DNA from: Leifsonia virtsii
GTDB lineage: Bacteria; Actinomycetota; Actinomycetes; Actinomycetales; Microbacteriaceae
NCBI RefSeq assembly: GCF_030433675.1
Contig: NZ_JAROCB010000006.1
Coordinates: forward strand, 1-64,000
Direction: 5' to 3'
Length of the DNA stretch: 64,000 nucleotides
The notes below the pieces were generated by a model, which worked only from the letters and a program-made list of their open reading frames with translations, was not told where the DNA came from and searched no databases. This document shows, piece by piece, positions 7,718-14,648 of this stretch (its first letter is position 1; each line of letters starts with the position of its first letter). The position numbers and the translations under genes are program-made.

Positions 7718-9337
7718 TCACTTCCAGGTCGGGGCGGTGAAGCCGTCGGGTCGGGGCATGCGGATGGGCGTTCCGGGGGTCGTCGCGTCGAGGGTGGCGG
7801 GCCACAAACCCGTGCCCCCGCTGCCGATGCTCCAGAGCACGTTGTCGGCGTCGAGGAGGGCCGTAGCGGTCGATGCCGGCGTCAGCTGCAGCGGGCGGAG
7901 CGTGCGTAGGTTAGGAATCAGGGTCGGGGTGGAGAGGACCGTTGGCGTGGGCAGTCCGAGGATCCCGCCGGCGTTGTCGCCCCATGCCCAGACGCGCCCG
8001 TTGACGTCGGTCGCGAAGGCGCGCGATCCGGCGGCCGCGATCGCGGTGTAGACGCCCGGCGCGGCGACTGCGGTGGGGACGGTGCGGGTTGTGAGGGTGC
8101 CGTCGCCCACCTGCCCCTTGGCGTTGATCCCCCACGCCCAGAGTTTGCCGGTGGTGTCGACCGCGTAGGCGGTGTTCGCGCCGGCCGCGATGGCAGTGAA
8201 CTGCGAAGCGAGCGTGACCAGCTTCGGGGTGGGGGACGCGGTTCCGGGAGTTCCGTATCCGAGCTGACCGCTGGTGTTCGACCCCCAGGCCCACAGCCGC
8301 CGGGTGGTGGAGATCGCGTAGGTGTTGGTGCCGCTTGTGGCCACGGCCGTGAAGCGCTCGGTCGTGGGCACCTGGACGGGAGCGCTGTAGCTCTTGCCAG
8401 CGCCGTCGCCGATCTGGGCGTTGGAACCATCGCCCCAGGCGAAGAGGACACCTGCGGTGTCGATGGCGAACGTCGTGGCACCAGCGCTGCTGATGGCGAC
8501 GAAGCGGTGGTTCGGGATCTTGGTCGGCGTGCACGTGCTGGTTGTAGTGCCGATGCCCAGCTGGCCCCGCGTGTTGTCGCCGACTGCCCAGGCCTGGCCG
8601 GAGGAGTCGAGGAAGAACGTGGAACCGTTGCCGCTGATGATGCTGCGGACGGTGACCCCTCCAAAGCTCAGCTTGGTGGGGGCTAGCGGCGAGGTGGTGG
8701 CATTGCCGATTCCCGTCTCGCACTTGCTGTTCGGACCGTAGGCCCAGAGCTGGCCGGTGTTGTCGATGCCGCCGTTGGTGGTTGCCAGAACCCACTGAGT
8801 GCCTGCTGTCGGACCCTGCATCTGGTCGGGGGTGACCTTGGTGATGCTGCCGGAGGCGACGCCCCAGACCGTGAAGGTGTGTCCTTCGCTGGTCTCCACC
8901 CAGGTGGGGCGGCCACGGTCATCGAGGGCCGTGATGTGGGTGACGTCGGACGCTTTGATGGTGATGTCGCGGGTGATCGTGGTCTCAGCGTCGAGCGAGT
9001 CAGCCTGAACGCGCAGGGTCTGGACTGCCCCGTCGGCGCTGGGCGTGACGGTCAGGATCTGCGTGCAGATTCCCGGGTTCACGGAGCATTCGCGTCCCGT
9101 CGTAGTGGACGCAGGCTGAGCGAGGTTGGCGTCGAGTTCGGCCGCATAGTGGTTTGCACGGCTCTCGACCGCGAGGGTCAGCTGTCGGAGCTGCGCGCTG
9201 GTGTTGTTCTGGGCGGCCGTCTGATAGGTACTCACGGCCAGCGCGCCGAGGCCGAGGAGGGCAATCAGCCCGAGCCCGACGGCCGGGATGCTGCTTCCGC
9301 GTCGGTCGGCGAGAAGGCGGCGGACGTTTGCGATCAT
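7718..9337 (-). CDS. pseudopilin-like protein with RCC1-repeat beta-propeller
   Basis: 539 residues; ATG 9337 overlaps the upstream stop as ATGA. The N-terminus has LLADRRGSSIPAVG and a hydrophobic segment, as in prepilin-type anchors, followed by a ~130-residue pseudopilin-like stretch. From ~residue 190 on, repeats of the form WAWGxNxxGQLGxGT recur at about 50-residue spacing (WAYGPNSKCETGIG, WAVGDNTRGQLGIG, FAWGDGSNAQIGDG, WAWGSNTSGQLGYG, WAWGINAKGQVGDG, WAWGDNAGGILGLP), which is the RCC1 signature. RCC1 folds are seven-bladed propellers used for protein binding. Inferred: a binding module displayed at the pilus, possibly the tip adhesin. Confidence 0.75.
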   Translation of the reverse strand: MIANVRRLLADRRGSSIPAVGLGLIALLGLGALAVSTYQTAAQNNTSAQLRQLTLAVESRANHYAAELDANLAQPASTTTGRECSVNPGICTQILTVTPSADGAVQTLRVQADSLDAETTITRDITIKASDVTHITALDDRGRPTWVETSEGHTFTVWGVASGSITKVTPDQMQGPTAGTQWVLATTNGGIDNTGQLWAYGPNSKCETGIGNATTSPLAPTKLSFGGVTVRSIISGNGSTFFLDSSGQAWAVGDNTRGQLGIGTTTSTCTPTKIPNHRFVAISSAGATTFAIDTAGVLFAWGDGSNAQIGDGAGKSYSAPVQVPTTERFTAVATSGTNTYAISTTRRLWAWGSNTSGQLGYGTPGTASPTPKLVTLASQFTAIAAGANTAYAVDTTGKLWAWGINAKGQVGDGTLTTRTVPTAVAAPGVYTAIAAAGSRAFATDVNGRVWAWGDNAGGILGLPTPTVLSTPTLIPNLRTLRPLQLTPASTATALLDADNVLWSIGSGGTGLWPATLDATTPGTPIRMPRPDGFTAPTWK

Positions 9338-10137
9338 TGAGTGGCTCCAGCGTCGTAGACGAGAACGGTGTCGGCCGCGGCTGGACCGTCGGCGACGACG
9401 AAAGTGACGGGGGCGCCGGCCAGGACGGGGACCGTTCCGAAGTAGTTGGTGGGGGCGTTGGTGAGCGGGATGGTCGTAAGCCGGACACCTCCTTGCATGA
9501 TGCGCAGCTCGCCACTGGGCCGCGTCGACCACGCGTGCACGAGGTAGCGCCACGCACGATTCGTCGTGGGCTGTGCTGTCGCGAGCACGCCGCCGGTGGG
9601 CACCGGGACTGCCTCTTTCTTCACCGATGGATCGACCTGGCCGATCGGTGCAGCCATGGACGGGTCCATGCGGAGGATCGCGGCTGGGACGAGGGTCGTG
9701 ACGTCGTCAGCACGGAACGAGCTCGCCAGAACGCACTGCGGGTCGGAGACGGAATCGGACGTCTTGCACGCGGTGGACGGAACTCTCACGCTGCGGGAGA
9801 GCATCGCCCGGTAGGTGGTGCCGCCGGGGGCGGGCTCACTCCAGGTCACCGCGGTCGCGTGCGTGCCGGAGGGAAGGGTGAGGTCGACGCTGCGCGGGGC
9901 GGCGACGGTGCCCCAAAGGGTAGAGGAGCGGCGGTCGTCGACGAGCGCCGTAGCGGCGCTGAGGCGTTCGGCCGAGCTGGTGGTCGCGGTCATGATGGCG
10001 GTGGTGGTGGGGGCGGCGATCGCCGCAGTCACGGAGACGATCGACACGACGATGAGCGCGATCAGGACGTCGCGGAATCCGCCTCGACGGTCGGTAAACA
10101 GCCGTCGGGCGGTGGTGAAGCCGAGCATTGAGTGCAT
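9334..10137 (-). CDS. minor pseudopilin-like protein
   Basis: 267 residues; ATG 10137 preceded by GGAGG at 5-nt spacing. The leader ARRLFTDRRGGFRDV matches the DRRG motif of the two following genes and precedes a long hydrophobic helix (LIALIVVSIVSVTAAIA). The remainder is Ser/Thr-rich with two cysteines (TACKTSDS, DPQCVLA) and no catalytic motif. Its stop overlaps the RCC1-protein start. Inferred: a Tad/type IV-style minor pilin. Confidence 0.55.
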   Translation of the reverse strand: MHSMLGFTTARRLFTDRRGGFRDVLIALIVVSIVSVTAAIAAPTTTAIMTATTSSAERLSAATALVDDRRSSTLWGTVAAPRSVDLTLPSGTHATAVTWSEPAPGGTTYRAMLSRSVRVPSTACKTSDSVSDPQCVLASSFRADDVTTLVPAAILRMDPSMAAPIGQVDPSVKKEAVPVPTGGVLATAQPTTNRAWRYLVHAWSTRPSGELRIMQGGVRLTTIPLTNAPTNYFGTVPVLAGAPVTFVVADGPAAADTVLVYDAGATQ

Positions 10138-10154
10138 GCGATCCTCCGGAGGGT

Positions 10155-10178
10155 GGGGGCGCGGCGGACCGCGCCCCC
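10155..10178 (-). terminator. hairpin directly after the pilin gene
   Basis: A perfect 9-bp stem GGGGGCGCG/CGCGCCCCC begins 10 bp after the pilin stop, with no T-run. Such a hairpin can partly stop transcription or protect the pilin mRNA 3' end, giving more pilin than the downstream minor proteins. Confidence 0.55.
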
Positions 10179-10187
10179 CAACGGTGG

Positions 10188-10574
10188 TTACGGGATGGTC
10201 GGGCAGGCGACGCCGGCGGTTGCGGCGTCAGGAGCGGTGCCCTCGATCACATCGGTGGCGCCCTTGTAGCTGTAGAAGGTCTTGCCGCTGTCGCTGCGGG
10301 CAGTGATGCAGTAGTGGCCGTCGGTGGTGCTGACATCCCACTTGCCCTTGTCCTTCACCAGCGGGTCCGTGCCGGTGGTGAGCTGAGCACGGGTTGCGTA
10401 TGAGCCACCGCTAAGGATGTAGGTGTCCTCGGCGAGTTCCACGTTGTTGATGAGGGTCTTCGCTGAGCCGTCGCTCGAGTTCGCCATGATGGCCGGGAGG
10501 CTCACGATGCCGGCTGCGGCGGCTACGACGCCCACGATGATCGCGGCGATGATCCATTTGAGATTGGTTTCCAT
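10188..10574 (-). CDS. putative major pilin
   Basis: 128 residues; ATG 10574 with GGAGA 6 nt upstream. The N-terminus is almost at once a hydrophobic helix (NLKWIIAAIIVGVVAAAAG), followed by SAKTLINNVELAEDTYILSGGSYATR, the amphipathic helix pattern of type IV pilins, and a small C-terminal domain with two cysteines (HYCITAR, GVACPTIP) likely to form the pilin disulfide loop. It lacks the DRRG leader of the other three pseudopilins and has almost no leader at all. A strong hairpin follows it. Size and position between peptidase and minor pilins favour the major subunit. Confidence 0.65.
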   Translation of the reverse strand: METNLKWIIAAIIVGVVAAAAGIVSLPAIMANSSDGSAKTLINNVELAEDTYILSGGSYATRAQLTTGTDPLVKDKGKWDVSTTDGHYCITARSDSGKTFYSYKGATDVIEGTAPDAATAGVACPTIP

Positions 10575-10646
10575 GGTTGTTTCTCCGTTTCAGGGATTGG
10601 TTAGTTGACGTCGGGTCGGTCAGGTCGATTGGTCGTGGTTGCCTCC

Positions 10647-11117
10647 TCAGCCCGTTCCAGCCAGCAGCGCGGCGGCACCGACGGCCGCGGCGATCGCCAT
10701 GGCCGGTGCGTGAGGCAGCGCGTCGTCGCGATGAGGCCGGATCGTGTAGGTGAGAAGAAGGTGAGCGCCCAGGGCGAGGAGCACGACGCCCAGACCCAGC
10801 GCGAGACTGGAAGCACCGAACGGAAGTGCCAGTAGCGGGGCCGCCTTCACGTCGCCTCCGCCGAATCCGCCGGCGAACCACCCGGTCAGGTAGAAGCCGA
10901 AGGCGGTGGCGGCCGCCAACGCCGCAGTGATGACCTGGGTGGCTGAGACTCCGTCGTGTCCCAGCGCGCCGACAACGAGCGCACCGAGACCGACGACTAC
11001 CTTGCCGTGGATGAGCCCGGTTCGGATGTCTACTGCGGCGAGGACCAGAAAGCCAGCGGCCGCGACGGCCGCGGCGGTGAAGGGCACTCCGGTGCCGCCG
11101 GCGAGCAGCTCACCCAA
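10647..11117 (-). CDS. short A24-type prepilin peptidase
   Basis: 156 residues from the TTG at 11117, chosen because GGAGG lies 5 nt upstream and the start overlaps the preceding stop; the open frame to 11168 is longer but unsupported. It is an integral membrane aspartic protease: the two active-site aspartates are in AAVDIRTGLIHG and in GGGDVKAAP (the GxGD motif). The N-terminal methylase region and its CxxC zinc motif are absent, as in TadV/CpaA-type peptidases. It should cleave the pilin-like proteins encoded just downstream. Confidence 0.8.
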   Translation of the reverse strand: MGELLAGGTGVPFTAAAVAAAGFLVLAAVDIRTGLIHGKVVVGLGALVVGALGHDGVSATQVITAALAAATAFGFYLTGWFAGGFGGGDVKAAPLLALPFGASSLALGLGVVLLALGAHLLLTYTIRPHRDDALPHAPAMAIAAAVGAAALLAGTG

Positions 11118-12297
11118 TCTGTCCTCCGAGCTGTGTGAGGGACAGGCCGATCGGGATGGCGATGGCAAGGCTCATCGCTGAGACGACCGCGAGGACGGTG
11201 TTCTCGATTGCTTTGGTGAGTCGGCGAGTGGTCTTCTGCAGGGCCCGCAGCGACTGCTCGCGGTACTCGTCACCCAGCTTCTCGAGCACTTCGTTCTTCT
11301 GCCGCTGCGAAGAGGTCAGAGACAACCGGCGGGCGAGCATCCAGGGGAACAGCGGCGAGTTGGCGACCGCGGCGAAGTTGAGCCTCTCCCGCTTCTCGCC
11401 GGGTTCGAGCGGCGCTCCGGCGTCCCGTCCTTCCAGACGGTCGGCATGTGCGTTGATGTGCTCGGCCACCGCGGCGTTGCCGCACGCCGCGGCCGCGGCG
11501 CGGAGGGCCTGGACCTCGCTGCGTCCGGCCGAGAGTGCGGATCCGGCCACATCACAAAAGCGGGAGGCGGCGTCGAGTTTGAGAACTTCTCCGTATCCGC
11601 GAATGCGCAGGGATGCGCGGTCGATCTTCGCCACCAGGCGCGCATTCTTGCGTCCGCCGCTGAGCCAGTAGAACCAGAAACCGCCACCGACGACGGTGGC
11701 CACGACGGCCACGACGAGGAGCACCCAGAAGGAGATGGAGAGGACGGCGAGGACGACGGGGAACCCCGGTCCCATGATGTCGGCGTTGGATCCGAGCATC
11801 GGGCCGAGGTAGAGGGCGAACACGCCGAACACGAGGAACGTCATCCCCGCGAGCCCTGCTGGCGGGAGAACAGAAAGGACGGCGTCCCGCTTGATGTTGG
11901 ACTCGCGCTTGAGCTGCTTGGCGGAGCGACGGAGGACCTTGACCATGTCGGGAGTGGTCTTGGCGGAGGAGATCATCTCCCGCGCGGTGCGGGGAAGGAT
12001 CTGGTCTTGATCGGCCAGCGCCTCACGCATCCGCTTGCCCTCCCCCATCAACTGCAGGGCGGCCGCGTAGGCGTTGCCCGCGTTGGTGCCGGCGTACTGG
12101 TCTGCCATGTCTTGCAGGGCCGACTTCTCCGGCGACCCTGCCTCGAGCAGGTCGGCCAGCGCGTCGAAGGTCTCGGCGATGTCCTCACGCTGCAGCCGCT
12201 TCTTCTTCGGACTGCGCTTGGAGGAGGCAGCACGGGGCTGTTCGGCGGGAGCGGTCACCGGGTTGAGTGCCGTGCGAGGTGTGAGCGTGTCGGTCAT
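11110..12297 (-). CDS. type II secretion F / TadC-PilC-like membrane platform protein
   Basis: 395 residues. Three strongly hydrophobic regions (~200-225, ~240-275, ~370-392) separate cytoplasmic helical domains with T2SSF character (ALADLLEAGSPEKSALQDMA, then LPRTAREMI). The N-terminal ~45 residues are Pro/Lys-rich. The ATG at 12297 follows the PilT-type ATPase by 16 bp with AAAGGA upstream. Known: these proteins sit in the membrane and couple the ATPase to pilin polymerisation. It overlaps the peptidase start by 8 bp. Confidence 0.75.
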   Translation of the reverse strand: MTDTLTPRTALNPVTAPAEQPRAASSKRSPKKKRLQREDIAETFDALADLLEAGSPEKSALQDMADQYAGTNAGNAYAAALQLMGEGKRMREALADQDQILPRTAREMISSAKTTPDMVKVLRRSAKQLKRESNIKRDAVLSVLPPAGLAGMTFLVFGVFALYLGPMLGSNADIMGPGFPVVLAVLSISFWVLLVVAVVATVVGGGFWFYWLSGGRKNARLVAKIDRASLRIRGYGEVLKLDAASRFCDVAGSALSAGRSEVQALRAAAAACGNAAVAEHINAHADRLEGRDAGAPLEPGEKRERLNFAAVANSPLFPWMLARRLSLTSSQRQKNEVLEKLGDEYREQSLRALQKTTRRLTKAIENTVLAVVSAMSLAIAIPIGLSLTQLGGQIG

Positions 12298-12313
12298 GTC
12301 TGGACTGTCCTTT

Positions 12314-13369
12314 TCAGGCCGCGTAGGCGTAGAGGTCGTCGAAATGGCTGGGATCTTTGAGAGCGCCGCGCGCCTGGTCGTGGGTGATCCGCCCGTCGCG
12401 CACCAGGTTGGCCAGCGAGGTTTCCATGCCGACGCTGCCTTCGTGGGCGCCGTTGCCCAGCAGGTGCTGGGTGACCAGGTGCACGTCGGAGGACTCACCG
12501 TCTCCGGCGATCAGAAGCGAGAACTCGGGCGAGTTCAGGGCGATCTCTTGCGCGAGGACGCGGCGGCCGTCGGTGCCTGGAAGGAGCTGTTGGGTGACGA
12601 TCGCCTGCAACGCCTGGGTGAGCTGCACGCGAATCAGTGGCTGCTCGGCGCGGGGGAATCGGGCGACGAACCCCGAGATGGTCTCGGCGGCGTTTCCGGC
12701 GTGAGTTGTGGTGATCACCAGGTGACCGGACAGGGCCATCTCGAGCGCCGCGCGCGCGGTCTCGACGTCGAGGATTTCGCCGAGCACGAAGACGCGCGGG
12801 TTGGAGCGCTTGGCGTCCTCGATGCCCGCGGCGAAAGATGCGACGTGAGTACCGACTTCGCGCTGGATGACCAGACGATCAGTCGATTCGTAGCGGTATT
12901 CGATGGGGTCTTCGACCGTGTAGATCAGCAGGTCGCGCAGCTCGTTGAGGCAGGCGGCGGTGGTCGTGCTCTTGCCCGAGTTCGTCTCGCCGGAGAACAC
13001 GACCAGGCCGCGCTGTCGACGAACAAGTTCGCGCATCATCGGGGAAAGTCCGAGCTGGTCGGGCGTGGGAATGGTGCGCGAGATGAGCCGGATGGTCGCA
13101 CTCGGACCGTCCGCACCGATCCTCGCGGCGATGCGGCCGCGATACCGGCTGCCGGGGATGTCGAGCGATGCCCGGGCCTGCAGGCGGGCCTCCAGGTCGG
13201 GGATGTCGAGGCTGTTCACCAGATCGCCGACCGGGAAGGCCAGATCGGGAATGAGCTCGGTGTGTTTCCCGATGGAACGCAGCACTCCCCCGGGCACCAG
13301 GTGGAGATCGGAGTAGCCGGCGGCACCGGATTCGTCCATGACATTGCGAAGGAGGGCGGTGTCGATCAT
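12314..13369 (-). CDS. PilT/GspE-family secretion ATPase, second copy
   Basis: 351 residues, starting at ATG 13369 which overlaps the previous stop (ATGA). Walker A is GETNSGKST, the Walker B-like box is LGEILDVETARAALEMA, and the His box is ITTTHAG. Length and the lack of a long N-terminal domain are closest to PilT retraction ATPases (usually ~340-370 residues). Paired with the preceding ATPase it could give an extension/retraction pair, or the two may form a mixed hexamer. Confidence 0.85.
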   Translation of the reverse strand: MIDTALLRNVMDESGAAGYSDLHLVPGGVLRSIGKHTELIPDLAFPVGDLVNSLDIPDLEARLQARASLDIPGSRYRGRIAARIGADGPSATIRLISRTIPTPDQLGLSPMMRELVRRQRGLVVFSGETNSGKSTTTAACLNELRDLLIYTVEDPIEYRYESTDRLVIQREVGTHVASFAAGIEDAKRSNPRVFVLGEILDVETARAALEMALSGHLVITTTHAGNAAETISGFVARFPRAEQPLIRVQLTQALQAIVTQQLLPGTDGRRVLAQEIALNSPEFSLLIAGDGESSDVHLVTQHLLGNGAHEGSVGMETSLANLVRDGRITHDQARGALKDPSHFDDLYAYAA

Positions 13370-14571
13370 GCGAAGCTCCGTCCGAAGGCGCGGAGTGCTT
13401 CGTCCTGATCGGTGCGTCCGCTCTCGATGAGCGAGCGCACGTTGTGGTCGAAGCCGGTGGACAACCCGTCAGCCACCTCGCGGATTCGGGCGGCGGACTG
13501 GCCTGCGATGAACGCGTCGATGAGGGTGTCATCCATCCGCAGGATGTCGTGGACGGCCTGCAGACCGGCGTACCGGGTCGCTCGGTGCGACGAGAGGGTG
13601 CGCACCAAGCGCTGAGAGATGACGGCGGTGACAACGTCGAGCACAGAGAGAGGGCTGTTGCCGCCGAGTTCGATCAGTCGGCGCAGCGCGGTGAGGTTGT
13701 CCCCCGCGTGAATTGTGGTGATCACTCGCACGCCGGTGCGGGCCATGTCGGCGGCCGCGCGGGCGGTCTCAGCGTCCCGGATCTCGCCGATGAACAGGAT
13801 GTCCGAGTCGGAGCGTACGAGGTGCCGCATTCGGTCGGCGAAGGTGGCGCGCATGTCGGGGTTGTCGACGACCTCGAGCTGCTCGACTCCTTCGAGGACT
13901 CGCTCCACGGGATCCTCGACGGAGGTGATGGATCGGGTGAACTCGAAGCGCTCTTCGCCATGGCGCCAGTAGCTGGTGCGGGATGCGTCGCGCAGGTGGC
14001 ACACGATGCTGTGCGCGGTGTTGGACTTGCCCTCCCGGGTGCGGCCGGCGATGACGATGAGACCGTGCGGCTTGGCGAGTGCCTGGTCGAGGGCCTCCCG
14101 GTTGGTCGCGGTCATCGAGAGCGCGTCGAGGGTTCGCGGCTTCCCCAGCTGCGGGAGGCGGATGACGATATTGTCGCCGTCATCGAAGAGCGGCAGGTGG
14201 ACGACGCGGGCCCGGTAAGGGTAGTTGTCGACCGGCAGTTCGATCTGCCCATCAGCGGACTCCTGCGAGCCGCTGGTGTCGATCTCCGCAGCGGCTTTCA
14301 GGAGGTTGATGGTCGCCTCGGCCTCGTCGGCGTCGTCGATCGCTGCGACCTCGTGGATGTCCAGCTCATGGCGCGCGCGCATCGACAGGCGGCCCGAGGC
14401 TCCATCGCGGACGGCGTGCAGGTCGGAGACTCCTGCCTCGACGAGTCGGCGCAGGCCCTCGCCCGGCCAGTCGGCTGGCGTGAGGTCGGTGAGGTTCTCG
14501 CGGAGCGCCGCCAGCGGGTCGATGTACGCGACGTCGTCCGCGCTGATGGAGGTGGGGGTTACCAGGGTCAT
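13366..14571 (-). CDS. PilB/GspE-like secretion ATPase, first copy
   Basis: 401 residues from ATG 14571 with GAAGGA 6 nt upstream. Walker A is GRTREGKSN, the Walker B-like segment is LFIGEIRDAETARAAADMA, and the His box is ITTIHAG. The N-terminal ~150 residues form a smaller N2-type domain (GVSDLHAVRDGASGRLSMRA). It is much shorter than canonical PilB (~560 residues), so extension versus retraction cannot be assigned by length. First ATPase gene of the operon core. Confidence 0.8.
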   Translation of the reverse strand: MTLVTPTSISADDVAYIDPLAALRENLTDLTPADWPGEGLRRLVEAGVSDLHAVRDGASGRLSMRARHELDIHEVAAIDDADEAEATINLLKAAAEIDTSGSQESADGQIELPVDNYPYRARVVHLPLFDDGDNIVIRLPQLGKPRTLDALSMTATNREALDQALAKPHGLIVIAGRTREGKSNTAHSIVCHLRDASRTSYWRHGEERFEFTRSITSVEDPVERVLEGVEQLEVVDNPDMRATFADRMRHLVRSDSDILFIGEIRDAETARAAADMARTGVRVITTIHAGDNLTALRRLIELGGNSPLSVLDVVTAVISQRLVRTLSSHRATRYAGLQAVHDILRMDDTLIDAFIAGQSAARIREVADGLSTGFDHNVRSLIESGRTDQDEALRAFGRSFA

Positions 14572-14606
14572 AGTCGGTCCTTCGGTGGCTGGTTGGACGG
14601 GTGAAG

Positions 14607-14641
14607 GGGGCGCGGGCGTGTGTGAGGGGCGCCCGCGCCCC
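14607..14641 (-). terminator. 12-bp hairpin between adhesin and ATPase genes
   Basis: GGGGCGCGGGCG (14607-14618) pairs perfectly with 14630-14641 and starts 8 bp beyond the adhesin stop. Without a T-run on the minus strand it is more likely a partial terminator or mRNA-stability element separating the adhesin from the machinery. Confidence 0.5.
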
Positions 14642-14648
14642 GGTCTGG

